Under the pieces are notes generated by a model, which had not been told where the DNA came from, ran no database searches, and worked only from the letters and a program-made list of their open reading frames with translations. This document shows positions 7,283-15,276 of a stretch of DNA of 35,411 nucleotides, one piece after another (position 1 is the stretch's first letter; each line of letters opens with the position of its first letter). The position numbers were made by a program, and so were the translations under genes. Origin of the DNA: Bacilli bacterium (GTDB taxonomy: Bacteria; Bacillota_I; Bacilli_A; RF39; UBA660); contig CAAGHO010000041.1 of assembly GCA_900769695.1 (NCBI GenBank), positions 1 through 35,411 of the forward strand, written 5' to 3'.

Positions 7283-7993
7283 ATGGAAACAGAAGCAGAA
7301 TATGAAAAATGGTTCGATGAAAAACTAGGAAATTTTGAATCTATTTATAGTGATAGTGAGAAAACTATTTTTGATTATTGCCCAAAATCTTTTAATATGA
7401 AGCATTGGTTAAATGGATTAATCGTTTTTACAATATTGTTTATGATTTTGGCATTTATATTTTATAAAATAGAATTTAATTATTTATTTAATATTTCTTT
7501 AAGTATTTCAACAGGATTAATAGTTAACTTAATATTTTTAATTATAACTAATTCAAAAGAAAGATATATAAATTACCACTCAAGTATAATACCTATATTG
7601 CAAAAAAGGAGGAATCAGTTATCTGGTGCATATCATGAATGTTGGCCTCAAATGAGTATTGCTTATCAGCAAAATGATAAGGATAAATGGTATAAATGTT
7701 GGCATAGATTGGTAAATATGTCTTGTGTTGCAATTGATTTTCATAATTTTTTAATTGAAAGATTACCTAATGATTATAAATATGATGATAATTTTGAAAA
7801 AAATTCTGATAAATTAACAGATCTAAACAATATGGCATTTAAATTTGTTAATACAGATGAAAAAATTGATTTTAAAGAATTAAATACTGAATGTGAAAAG
7901 GAATTACATGTTATATTTACTATTATTATGCAACTCGATTCTTTACAAGAAAAATTACAATTAAATTTATATAGCAGATTATATAGAAATTAA
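7283..7993 (+). CDS. Two-TM membrane protein with a large cytoplasmic helical domain
   Basis: The family is not identified. About 236 residues: an acidic N-terminus, a TM hairpin (GLIVFTILFMILAFIFY and ISLSISTGLIVNLIFLIIT), then about 140 cytoplasmic residues rich in aromatic and charged positions (AYHECWPQMSIAY, DKWYKCWHRLVNMSCVAIDFHNFL). The ATG at 7283 is preferred to an in-frame ATG at 7268 because GAGG (7270-7273) lies 9 bases before it. The layout, a 2TM hairpin plus helical tail, resembles pore-forming effectors such as SLATT-type proteins, but I see no sequence proof. The AlbA_2 gene follows after 15 bases, so the two are likely co-translated and may act together. Confidence 0.75.
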   Translation: METEAEYEKWFDEKLGNFESIYSDSEKTIFDYCPKSFNMKHWLNGLIVFTILFMILAFIFYKIEFNYLFNISLSISTGLIVNLIFLIITNSKERYINYHSSIIPILQKRRNQLSGAYHECWPQMSIAYQQNDKDKWYKCWHRLVNMSCVAIDFHNFLIERLPNDYKYDDNFEKNSDKLTDLNNMAFKFVNTDEKIDFKELNTECEKELHVIFTIIMQLDSLQEKLQLNLYSRLYRN

Positions 7994-8008
7994 TTTAAAG
8001 GTGTGGAT

Positions 8009-9172
8009 ATGGATTTAGAAACTAATATAAAAGAATTGATTAATTCTAAAAGAGAAGATGATTATTGGGATTTTAAAGAACAATGGCATGATAATAAATC
8101 AGATTTATTACACGATATAATATGTTTAGCAAATAATCGTGCTGATAGAGATGCATATTTAATTTTTGGTGTAAGAGATAAAACTTATGAGATAATTGGA
8201 ATTGAAAATGATTTAAATAGAAAGAACCAACAAAAGATAATTGATTTCTTAAAAAACATTCCATTTGTTAGTGGTATAAGACCAAGTATCGAGGTTAAAA
8301 CAATTATGATTGAAAATCACGAATTAGATATTTTAATTGTTAAAAATTCGTATGATACTCCATACTTTTTGTTGAAAGATTATAGTGATAAAGGAAAAAT
8401 AGTAAAAAGATACTCTATATATACTAGAGTTAAAGATACAAATACTCCCAAAGATAGTATTGCTGATATTAATCAAATAGAATTTTTATGGAAGAAAAGA
8501 TTTCATTTAACATCTAGTCCTATAATCCAATTTTTTTATATGATAGAAAATAAAGATGAATGGGAAGAGAGATATGATGAAAAAAACCAAGCAAGAGTTT
8601 ACCATAATATTTATAGACCTGAATTCACTATAACATTGAATTTTGAGGATGATGAAGGTAATAAGATGTTTTATTGCTTTGCGCAAACAGATTGTAGAGT
8701 TTTTTATGGCGAATTAATAGTTAAATATTTTGGAACACAATTATATTCAAAACAATTAATTAACTTAGATGGCAGAAGATTTGTTACGGTTGCTTTAGAA
8801 AACTCCTTTTTTAAATTAGATGGAAAAAGAAACTATGATTATACTTATAAATTTCTTATAAGAAATAGTGAAGAAGATAAATTAATAAGATTTTTATATA
8901 ATCCAGATAATTCTGATGAAAGATTTGCATATCAAAAACATCAAAAAACTTATCTAGAGTTTGATAGTGAAAAACAAAAAGAAGAATTTGAAATGCACTT
9001 ACTTTCTGAAAAAGATAAGGTAATTAGAAATATAAATCAAAAAGTATTAGAATATTTAAATTATTCTATAATAAGAGAAAATACTAATGAATATTCAATT
9101 AAAGCTATTGCACAAGAATTAGCAACAGCAGAAGTATTTAATGAATATTTTGAAGTTTTTAGAATTTTATAA
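8009..9172 (+). CDS. AlbA_2 (Schlafen-like) domain protein
   Basis: A 387-residue cytoplasmic protein with an N-terminal AlbA_2/Schlafen-type putative nucleic-acid-binding domain: DDYWDFKEQW, then LLHDIICLANN, then AYLIFGVRD...IIGIEN, the usual E-x-x-x-DFK / AxxN / GV-D succession. The remaining 230 residues, with several beta-like stretches (FTITLNFEDDEGNKMFYCF, RFVTVALENSFFKLDG) and a charged helical end, are not recognised. ATG at 8009 follows AAGGTG at 7998-8003; an in-frame GTG at 8003 is less likely. In the families I know, AlbA_2 modules occur in transcription regulators and in several phage-defence proteins. Its neighbour is a 2TM protein. Confidence 0.8.
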   Translation: MDLETNIKELINSKREDDYWDFKEQWHDNKSDLLHDIICLANNRADRDAYLIFGVRDKTYEIIGIENDLNRKNQQKIIDFLKNIPFVSGIRPSIEVKTIMIENHELDILIVKNSYDTPYFLLKDYSDKGKIVKRYSIYTRVKDTNTPKDSIADINQIEFLWKKRFHLTSSPIIQFFYMIENKDEWEERYDEKNQARVYHNIYRPEFTITLNFEDDEGNKMFYCFAQTDCRVFYGELIVKYFGTQLYSKQLINLDGRRFVTVALENSFFKLDGKRNYDYTYKFLIRNSEEDKLIRFLYNPDNSDERFAYQKHQKTYLEFDSEKQKEEFEMHLLSEKDKVIRNINQKVLEYLNYSIIRENTNEYSIKAIAQELATAEVFNEYFEVFRIL

Positions 9173-9551
9173 TGACTAAAATAAATAGAAAATTTAACCA
9201 CCCATTCAACTACCAAAACAGGAGATTTTTATTTTAAAGGTGTAAACTTATTTAAACTTTTGTAAATTAAAACCCTTTGAAAATAAAGGGTTTGCTAATA
9301 TAAAATAATTTAGAGTACGTGATATAAGTTTGCCCCCTGAAATTCCCCTCGAGAGAGTGGAATACTTTTGTTTATAAGGAATTTTTAACTATTTTGGATT
9401 TATCTAGATACCATACTAGATATTAAATATTATATTTAGATACCAATAATATGGTATTTTTTTGATAAACTTATATTTTAATATTGTAAAGTGGACAATT
9501 TTTCTGAAAAATGATAGAATTAAAGTATAATTAATAGTAAAAGATGAAGAA
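9173..9551. other. 379-base non-coding block with hairpins
   Basis: No credible reading frame is present. It holds a perfect 9-bp hairpin AAACCCTTT/AAAGGGTTT (9270-9293) without a T-run, a C-rich island (CCCCCTGAA at about 9335) leading into ATTCCCCTC-GAGA-GAGTGGAAT (one mismatch), two near-direct copies of TAGATACCA (about 9412 and 9438), and a terminator (separate entry). The CCCCCTGAA string also occurs in the candidate sRNA at 3872-3880. A weak TATAAT at 9526-9531 may serve the next gene. Confidence 0.5.
9440..9463 (+). terminator. Intrinsic terminator
   Basis: ATACCA (9440-9445), a six-base loop, TGGTAT (9452-9457), then seven T. It probably ends a transcript reading through the AlbA_2 gene or one arising in the non-coding block. 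Confidence 0.65.
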
Positions 9552-9851
9552 ATGCTTTTCTATTTTTCTAAAGATAAATATGCAAATAAATCTAGTAAAG
9601 ATTTAAAAGACTTAATTGAACAATATAAAGAATCAGAAACAGATTTATTACAATTTGATTTTAATAAAAGAGAAAAAGCAAGAGAGGCTGGATTTATAAT
9701 TTTTGAAGTAGCAGAGCATTTAAAATTACTTAAAGATGGAAAAAGCGAATATACATTAGAACAAGCAGTAGAAGAATTAAATAAGGCTCAGGAATTACTT
9801 AATCCAATTATGGATAAATATGATTATAGTAAATTACCGAAAAGAGATTAA
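9552..9851 (+). CDS. Uncharacterised 99-residue helical protein
   Basis: Not recognised. The protein is charged and probably all-helical (KSSKDLKDLIEQYKESETDLLQFDF, EQAVEELNKAQELLNPIMDKYD), without a signal peptide or TM segment. A TATAAT at 9526-9531 lies just upstream, but the ribosome-binding site is weak (AGATGAAGAA). Its stop overlaps an in-frame ATG of the histidine-phosphatase gene (TAATG), so it seems to be the first gene of that operon. No function is proposed. Confidence 0.65.
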   Translation: MLFYFSKDKYANKSSKDLKDLIEQYKESETDLLQFDFNKREKAREAGFIIFEVAEHLKLLKDGKSEYTLEQAVEELNKAQELLNPIMDKYDYSKLPKRD

Positions 9852-9874
9852 TGCAAGAAAGTAGGTATAAAAAT

Positions 9875-10402
9875 ATGAAAGTGTATATAGTAAGACATGG
9901 ACAAGTTCCTCATAACACTTTAAAACAATATAATAACCAAAATGAAGATTTAACAGAAGTAGGAATAAAACAAGCAGAGGAATTAAAAGAAAAAATTAAA
10001 AATATTGATTACGATATTATTATAAGTTCTCCACTTGTAAGAGCCATACATACAGCAGAAATAATTAATATAAATAATAAAGAAATTATAATAGATAATA
10101 GACTTGAAGAGAGAAATCCAGGAAGTTTAAGTGGACAACCTTTAGAAGCCACAAATAGGGAAGAGTATTGGAATTATAATACTGAAATCCAATATGGAAC
10201 ATCAGAAAACATAAAAGATTTCGTTAAAAAGGTTTATGACTTTTTAGATGAATTAAAAAATAAAGATTATGAAAATGTTTTGATAGTAGCACATAGTGGA
10301 GTATCAAAGGCATTCAGCGGATATTTTGAGGGAATACAAGATGGAAAGTTCTTAAATAGAGGACTTAAAAACTGTGAAATAAAGGAGTACGAACTAAATT
10401 AG
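9875..10402 (+). CDS. Histidine phosphatase (phosphoglycerate-mutase-like)
   Basis: A 175-residue cytoplasmic member of branch 1 of the histidine phosphatase superfamily, which works through a phosphohistidine intermediate on phosphorylated small metabolites. The catalytic RHG is at residues 7-9 (YIVRHGQ). The second Arg lies in SSPLVRAIHTAE, the acid region is RLEERNPGSLSG, and the second His is in VAHSGVSK. The start at 9875 puts MKVYIVRHG at the N-terminus as expected for the family; an in-frame ATG at 9851 overlaps the previous stop and could add eight residues. Its C-terminal sequence, NCEIKEYELN, recurs as a degenerate fragment 2 kb downstream, indicating that a paralogue once stood there. 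Confidence 0.9.
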   Translation: MKVYIVRHGQVPHNTLKQYNNQNEDLTEVGIKQAEELKEKIKNIDYDIIISSPLVRAIHTAEIININNKEIIIDNRLEERNPGSLSGQPLEATNREEYWNYNTEIQYGTSENIKDFVKKVYDFLDELKNKDYENVLIVAHSGVSKAFSGYFEGIQDGKFLNRGLKNCEIKEYELN

Positions 10403-10414
10403 GAGGGTAGTATT

Positions 10415-11227
10415 ATGCAAAGGTTTAATTATCATACTCATACATATAGATGTGGTCATGCAGATAACAATATGTCTGATGAAGATTTTGTAAAACTTTT
10501 TGTAAAAAAAGGATTTAACAAGATAGCATTTACGGATCATTGTCCAGAAAAAGAAATAATAGATAATAGAAAAAATATGAGAATGAAATACAGCGAAAAA
10601 GATGAATATTTAAGTAGTGTAAAAGAATTAAAAGAAAAATATAAAGATAGAATTGATATTGAAACAGGATTTGAAATAGAATATCTTCCTGGGCAAGAAG
10701 AAAACTTGTTAGAATTAAAAAATGAAACTGATAAAATAATTTTGGGGCAACATTTTATATATGATGAAAATAACGAGATAAAATTTTTAAGAAGAAAAAA
10801 ATATACAGATGAAGATGCTTTAAAGTATGCAGAATATATAAAAATAGCAATTGAAAAAAATATACCAGATATAATAGCACATCCTGATGTATATATGTTA
10901 AGTAGAGATACTTATACAAAAGTAGATGAAAAGGTTGCACATATAATTTGTTCAGCAGCAGAAAAATATGGAATACCAATAGAAATTAATTTATCTCATC
11001 CTAATGAATGTATAATAGGAAAAAGAGATAATATTGTTTATCCTTGCAAAGAATTTTGGAAAGTAGCCTCAGAATATAGAAATTTAAAGGTGTTATATGG
11101 AGTAGATGCTCATTGGGATTATCAAATTTTGAATTATGAAACAGCAATTGAAGTTGCTAATAAACATATAGGAATGGATATTATAAATCAATTAAATTTT
11201 TGTAATGAAGAATTAGAGGTAGAATAG
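10415..11227 (+). CDS. PHP-domain phosphoesterase, HisJ-like
   Basis: A 270-residue PHP-domain hydrolase close to histidinol-phosphatase HisJ/HisK. Metal ligands visible are H7 and H9 (NYHTHT), H15 (RCGHA), the Asp-His of FTDHCPE, the Glu of GFEIEY, His in LGQHFI, His in IIAHPDVY and the Asp-His of VDAHWD, so the trinuclear metal site is complete. No other histidine-biosynthesis gene is near, so it may act on another phosphomonoester. GGAGG just before the ATG gives a clear start. It is 12 bases after the histidine phosphatase and 8 bases before the MFS gene, an operon of two phosphatases and a transporter. Confidence 0.88.
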   Translation: MQRFNYHTHTYRCGHADNNMSDEDFVKLFVKKGFNKIAFTDHCPEKEIIDNRKNMRMKYSEKDEYLSSVKELKEKYKDRIDIETGFEIEYLPGQEENLLELKNETDKIILGQHFIYDENNEIKFLRRKKYTDEDALKYAEYIKIAIEKNIPDIIAHPDVYMLSRDTYTKVDEKVAHIICSAAEKYGIPIEINLSHPNECIIGKRDNIVYPCKEFWKVASEYRNLKVLYGVDAHWDYQILNYETAIEVANKHIGMDIINQLNFCNEELEVE

Positions 11228-11235
11228 GAGAAAAA

Positions 11236-12405
11236 ATGAAACAATATTTCAATAATAAAAATTATAGAATGTTATATTATGATAGTTTTTTTAAGACATT
11301 TGCTAATGGAATATATTCAGTATTTACACCTGTTATTTTATACAAATCTGGTGTAAGTATAACAATGATTATTTTCATTTATATGATTCAATTTTTAACT
11401 ATGGGGCTATTTACACCACTTGCTGGTACTCTATCTAAAAAAATAGGATTGGCTAATACTAAACTATTAAGTTACATTTTAAAGAGTATAAGTATGTTTT
11501 TAGTTTTAAATGTTGAGAAAAACATAATACATTATTTAGAAATTGCAATAATATATGGATTTAGCGGGGCAGCTAATAATCCACTTAATACATATATCCC
11601 AAGTAAAATTGTAAAAGAAAATTTTAGAGGAAGATTCAATTCATTTACATATATTTTAAGATGTTTTTCAAGCATAATAGGATATATATTGGCAGGAATA
11701 TTTTTAATAAAAGACAATAATTTAGCAATTATAATTTTAGTAACTTTTTCATATTTGATTGCGTATTTAGCATTATTAAATTTAGATAAATCAAATTTGA
11801 GTTATGAAATAAAATCATCTTTTAAAGAAAGTTATAAATATTTATTTAATAAAAATGAAAATAAATCATTGAAGAAAGTAAGTGGGTTACGCTCTTTTAT
11901 AATACTGGAAAGATTAATTGCTGTTCCATTATATTTATATATTTCAATAATGGATTTAAAAACTTTTACATCATTATATGTGATTTCAACAATTATAGAA
12001 TTATTGAGTTTATTTATTAGTGGCAATACTTTTGATAAAGACAAACAAAGAACTTTTAATATTATTTCTATAATTAAAGGTTTAATAACTGCAATATTTA
12101 TATTTGCAAAAAATACATATATTTTAATGATAAATCAATCACTATATAAATTAGTTGATAATGTATATGATTCTTCATATTCAGCGTTGTCACAAAGTAA
12201 AGTTGAAACAGACAAAAAAGATACGATGTTACTTTCAATGATTCACGAAATGTGTTTATGTTTCTATGAGTTTATAGTGTTACTTATTTTAATGTTGATA
12301 AGTTTAATAAATGTTAATTTTACTTTTAAAGTGATGTTTATAGGCTCAATAATTATTTTATTTATAAATGCAAGATTAGTGAAAAAATGGAATGTAGAAA
12401 ATTAA
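11236..12405 (+). CDS. MFS transporter
   Basis: A 389-residue polytopic protein of about 12 TM helices, normal for a major-facilitator exporter. The N-terminal half has MIIFIYMIQFLTMGLFTPLAGTLSKKIG, matching the loop 2-3 region of MFS proteins (G-x-L-x-K-K-x-G here), and FSGAANNPLNTYIPSKI near residue 110. The C-terminal half has SLFISGNTFDKDKQR in the equivalent loop. AGGAG stands directly upstream. The substrate is not evident; small-molecule or drug efflux is the general expectation. Co-transcription with the PHP and histidine phosphatases is likely from the 8-base gap. Confidence 0.8.
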   Translation: MKQYFNNKNYRMLYYDSFFKTFANGIYSVFTPVILYKSGVSITMIIFIYMIQFLTMGLFTPLAGTLSKKIGLANTKLLSYILKSISMFLVLNVEKNIIHYLEIAIIYGFSGAANNPLNTYIPSKIVKENFRGRFNSFTYILRCFSSIIGYILAGIFLIKDNNLAIIILVTFSYLIAYLALLNLDKSNLSYEIKSSFKESYKYLFNKNENKSLKKVSGLRSFIILERLIAVPLYLYISIMDLKTFTSLYVISTIIELLSLFISGNTFDKDKQRTFNIISIIKGLITAIFIFAKNTYILMINQSLYKLVDNVYDSSYSALSQSKVETDKKDTMLLSMIHEMCLCFYEFIVLLILMLISLINVNFTFKVMFIGSIIILFINARLVKKWNVEN

Positions 12406-12414
12406 ATTAAATGA

Positions 12415-12468
12415 TATTTAATTAGGTATGGACAAAGTAATTGTGAAATAAAGATGTATGAACTGTAG
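12415..12468 (+). pseudogene. Remnant: C-terminal tail of a second histidine phosphatase
   Basis: This short frame, preceded by an in-frame stop, reads YGQSNCEIKMYEL before TAG. The intact histidine phosphatase upstream ends in KNCEIKEYELN, and the DNA matches too (TGTGAAATAAAG then GTAYGAACT). It is best explained as the surviving 3' end of a deleted paralogue, left between the MFS gene and the 2H fragment. Confidence 0.6.
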
Positions 12469-12476
12469 GTGATAAT

Positions 12477-12740
12477 GTGAATTTTAATTATGTTGACTTT
12501 TTATCATCTAGTGATAAGAAATTGATAAAAAAATTCTTTTTACAAATTCCTGGAGAGAATTATGATCCAGATAAATTTACTTTTCATATGACATTACATA
12601 TTGATAAAGATAAAAAATTAGTTAATAAAATAAAAGAAGATATAGAATTAAATTTTAAGTCATTTGATCTTGAATTTGATGAATTAGTTTTATACGACTA
12701 TCCAGGAGATATGATTAAAGAAATTAGTATAAAGGAGTAA
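12477..12740 (+). pseudogene. 2H phosphoesterase (2'-5' RNA ligase-like), C-terminal half only
   Basis: 87 residues from a GTG start (TAGGTGAT upstream). FTFHMTLHI is the HxT motif of the 2H phosphoesterase superfamily, and the following FDLEFDELVLYDYPGDMIKEISI is the usual C-terminal strand region. A complete protein has two such motifs in about 170-180 residues; here the N-terminal lobe with the first motif is missing. The gene directly follows the tail of a lost histidine phosphatase, so a deletion probably removed both. It may still be translated, as its end lies 6 bases before the next gene, but catalysis needs both motifs. Confidence 0.55.
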
Positions 12741-12746
12741 AATAAT

Positions 12747-13217
12747 ATGATAGAAAATTTAAAAGAGAAATATGTATTTTTTGATGTTGATGGAACATTG
12801 TCTGAGTATAGATATAAAGATAGATTATATGGCGGCGGATGTTCTGAACTTGGATGTCAATCGCTTGAAGATTTATTGTTTAATGATTTATTTTATAAGG
12901 CTAGACCACTTAAAACAATGCAAAGAGTTATAGAAAATTTGGACAGTAATAAAATACTTATTTTAGGTGCAGTTACAACTAATACTGAAATAGAACAAAA
13001 ATATAAATGGCTATCTGAACATTATCCAAATGTAAAAAGAGAAAATGTATTTTTTATATGTTCTACATTATTAAAACCAGAAGTTATAATTGAATATTGT
13101 AAACACTATAACATTGATATAAAACAAACAGTATTTGTAGATGATAGAATAGATGTTTTAAGAAAGGCAGAAGAAATGGGAATAACAGCATATCATCCTA
13201 GTTCTTTTACAGAATGA
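12747..13217 (+). CDS. Small HAD-family hydrolase
   Basis: A 156-residue HAD-superfamily protein without a large cap. Motif I is FFDVDGTLSEY (nucleophile and acid Asp both present). The motif II region is LGAVTTN (Thr), a conserved Lys appears in TLLKPEVI, and motif IV is VFVDDRIDVLRKAEEMGITAYH. This size and the C-terminal VDDR...A...GI pattern resemble 5'-nucleotidase-like or phosphopeptide-type HADs, but the substrate is undefined. It follows the 2H fragment by 6 bases and precedes the MATE-like gene by 16 bases. Another intact phosphatase in this decaying accessory block. Confidence 0.82.
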   Translation: MIENLKEKYVFFDVDGTLSEYRYKDRLYGGGCSELGCQSLEDLLFNDLFYKARPLKTMQRVIENLDSNKILILGAVTTNTEIEQKYKWLSEHYPNVKRENVFFICSTLLKPEVIIEYCKHYNIDIKQTVFVDDRIDVLRKAEEMGITAYHPSSFTE

Positions 13218-13233
13218 GTAGGAAAATTGAAGT

Positions 13234-14431
13234 ATGAAAAGATTACTAAGAATTAGTTTTGATTTATCACTATTATCATTTATACCAATAATATCTTGGT
13301 TTTTACTTGGAATAATAGTTGATAAGAATTTAATTAATATATTTACACTAACTTATCCGTTACAATTTATATATTATATAATTAAATCTATATTTTCTAC
13401 TGGGGCTAATATAAGTAAAGAAAAAGATAAAAATAAAGATGCAGTAATGTCAGGCTTAATGTTAGGAACCATTGTGTCTATAATTATTTTTACTATAATT
13501 CTATTAAATGTAAATAATTATATTAGTTTTATGAATATGGATATAAGTACATATAAAAACTTTACTATATATTCAATATTACAATTATTTATTTGTTTAG
13601 AATTTGCGATGATGCAAAATAAACTGTATTATGAAGAAAAAAATGAATTAGCAAATAAGAATTCATTAGTATTTAATTTATTAAATTTTATATTATTGAT
13701 TGGAACATCTTTAATAACAAAGAATCAAATTATTATAATTACAACAACATTAATTCCATTAGTGATATATACTTTGTATATTTATATTAAAAATAGAAAT
13801 AAGTTCAAATTTAATATTAGTGTATTAAAGTGTATAAAATATGATTCAGTTGAATTGTTTAATAATATTGCATTCTTCTTAATATTTCTATTTGGATTAT
13901 CTAATGCTTTAGAATATGGAGAAATGTATGCAACAGCTTTGACTTTTATAGCACTAATAACTGACACACAATGGGATACTTTTGATGCTATAAAAGAGGC
14001 AGCAACAATAGATATTAGTAAAAGAAAATTTTAATTATATAGAACATAGAAACAATGCTTATAAATTATTAGGAATACTATTTGGAACAAGTTTAATTAT
14101 GTTTGCATTATTATATGGATTTTACAATTTAGATTTTAAAATTACTATGATGTATTTTTCATTTGAAATAGTTAATTTTTTAATTTATCCAATATATAGA
14201 ATAAAAACTTGTTATTTACAATTAGAGTATTCAGCATTTAAAACTACATCAAATAAGGTAATAGCATCAATACTTAGAATGTTTATATCATTATTAAAAA
14301 CACCATTTTGTACAGGAATAGGACAAGTGTGTTCATCAATTTATCAATTTATAACAGTTAGTATAATGTTTGGTCATAATTTTAAAATTGATAAAACAGG
14401 TTATGTTGTTAAAAAAATCAATATTGAGTAA
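13234..14431 (+). pseudogene. MATE-like multidrug/flippase transporter disrupted by a frameshift
   Basis: Two frames together encode one membrane protein of about 398 residues with roughly 11-12 hydrophobic segments. The first (13234-14034) ends at TAA right after DISKRKF. Shifting by one base at the T4 tract (14029-14032) continues without interruption as NYIEHRNNAYKLLGILFG and joins the second frame. The paired layout and the segment with ITDTQWDTFDAIKEAATIDI suggest a MATE/polysaccharide-flippase-type carrier; family assignment is moderate. It is either a recent one-base pseudogene or an assembly error. The segment from 14099 is not a separate gene: no ribosome-binding site lies before its ATG. 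Confidence 0.6.
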
Positions 14432-14612
14432 TTATAATTAAATAAGTACAAATATAAATATGAAAACAAAAATATTAAATTAGATTTAGATAATATAAAT
14501 TAAGGAAAAAGTAAAAAAATCATTAAAAATATGATTTAATATAAATAATTGGTTGTGTGCTGTTTTTATATGTACAATAATCCAAAATCAAGGTAAATAA
14601 AGATTAAATTGG
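14432..14612. other. Non-coding, nothing recognised
   Basis: Very AT-rich sequence with no reading frame, hairpin or promoter that I can support, between the broken MATE-like gene and the next terminator. Confidence 0.5.
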
Positions 14613-14642
14613 AACTAAGATGTTTTATATCTTAGTTTTTTT
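14613..14642 (+). terminator. Intrinsic terminator
   Basis: AACTAAGAT (14613-14621) and ATCTTAGTT (14629-14637) form a 9-bp stem with a 7-base loop followed by T. It closes the preceding accessory block and directly abuts the next promoter. Confidence 0.8.
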
Positions 14643-14652
14643 ATGATATACT
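14624..14652 (+). promoter_or_regulatory. Extended -10 promoter of the leader-peptide operon
   Basis: TGATATACT (TG 14644-14645, TATACT 14647-14652) with a poor -35 (TTTATA at 14624-14629, 17-bp spacer). The extended -10 probably carries recognition. The leader-peptide ribosome-binding site follows within 20-25 bases. Confidence 0.6.
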
Positions 14653-14687
14653 TAAATCGTAATTTTAACGAAAGGAGTGTGATTTAA

Positions 14688-14744
14688 ATGAAAAAAATTA
14701 CAAAGAATTATAATCAAGTAAATCACACTATAAAAATTAAATAG
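14688..14744 (+). CDS. 18-codon leader peptide (probable attenuator peptide)
   Basis: A strong AAAGGAG (14671-14677) precedes ATG and the peptide MKKITKNYNQVNHTIKIK, ending at TAG. It has no similarity I can name. Its last seven codons lie in the 5' arm and loop of the hairpin at 14721-14751, and the stop codon is within the 3' arm, so a translating ribosome would melt that hairpin. The ribosome-binding site of the kinase gene follows 16 bases after the stop. The layout resembles translation-controlled leaders of inducible resistance genes (erm, cat); the inducer is unknown. Confidence 0.55.
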   Translation: MKKITKNYNQVNHTIKIK

Positions 14745-14751
14745 TGTGATT
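14721..14751 (+). promoter_or_regulatory. Perfect 11-bp hairpin with an alternative upstream partner
   Basis: AATCACACTAT (14721-14731) pairs perfectly with ATAGTGTGATT (14741-14751). The same AATCACAC can instead pair with GTGTGATT at 14677-14684, directly after the leader-peptide ribosome-binding site. Two exclusive structures in a leader with a coding peptide are the signature of attenuation. There is no T-run, so control would be translational or through RNA stability. Confidence 0.6.
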
Positions 14752-14774
14752 CCTTGAAATAGGAGGAATTTAAA

Positions 14775-15275
14775 ATGAATAAGTTATATGTTATAACTGG
14801 ACCTGCAGGAGTAGGAAAAAGTACTATTAGTTATGAAATAGGAAAGCGTTTAGAAAAATCAGTAGTTATTGAAGGAGATACAGTTTATAATTTTTTTGTA
14901 GGCGGTAGAATAAGACCATGGTATCCAGATGCTCCACTAGAGTTATTTTGGAATAATTGTATCATGTTGATTAAATCCTATTTAGAAAATGGTTATGATG
15001 TGATTTTTAATTATATTATTAAAAATAAAGAATTAGAAAAACTTGAAAGAAGTTTTAAAGATTATGATTTTATATTTACATGTTTATTGGTTGAAGAAAG
15101 AACAATTGTAAAAAGAGATTTATTAAGATCTGAAGATTGTAGAATGTATGAAAGAAGTTTAATATTATTAAAAGAATTTATAGATTGTAATTATGATAGT
15201 GATTATATTATTGACAGTTCTAATTTAACTGTCGATGAAACAGTTGAAAAAATTTTAAATAAAAGGAGAAAATAA
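14775..15275 (+). CDS. P-loop nucleotide kinase-like protein
   Basis: A 166-residue cytoplasmic P-loop protein of the small-molecule kinase type. The Walker A motif is TGPAGVGKST (residues 8-17). VVIEGDTVYNFF is the strand-2 Asp region. The lid region has EERTIVKRDLLRSEDCRMYER with several Arg, and DYIIDSSNLTVDETVEKIL is the usual C-terminal pattern in shikimate-kinase-, AAA_33- and chloramphenicol-phosphotransferase-like proteins. The substrate is not identified. AGGAGG (14761-14766) gives a clear start. It follows a leader peptide and hairpin, an arrangement known from inducible antibiotic-modifying genes, and its stop is one base before the FtsK-like gene. Confidence 0.8.
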   Translation: MNKLYVITGPAGVGKSTISYEIGKRLEKSVVIEGDTVYNFFVGGRIRPWYPDAPLELFWNNCIMLIKSYLENGYDVIFNYIIKNKELEKLERSFKDYDFIFTCLLVEERTIVKRDLLRSEDCRMYERSLILLKEFIDCNYDSDYIIDSSNLTVDETVEKILNKRRK

Positions 15276-15276
15276 T

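Noticed and set aside
14099..14431. Separate small membrane protein gene
   Set aside because: The frame continues upstream into the MATE-like gene without a start signal; it is the second half of a frameshifted gene.
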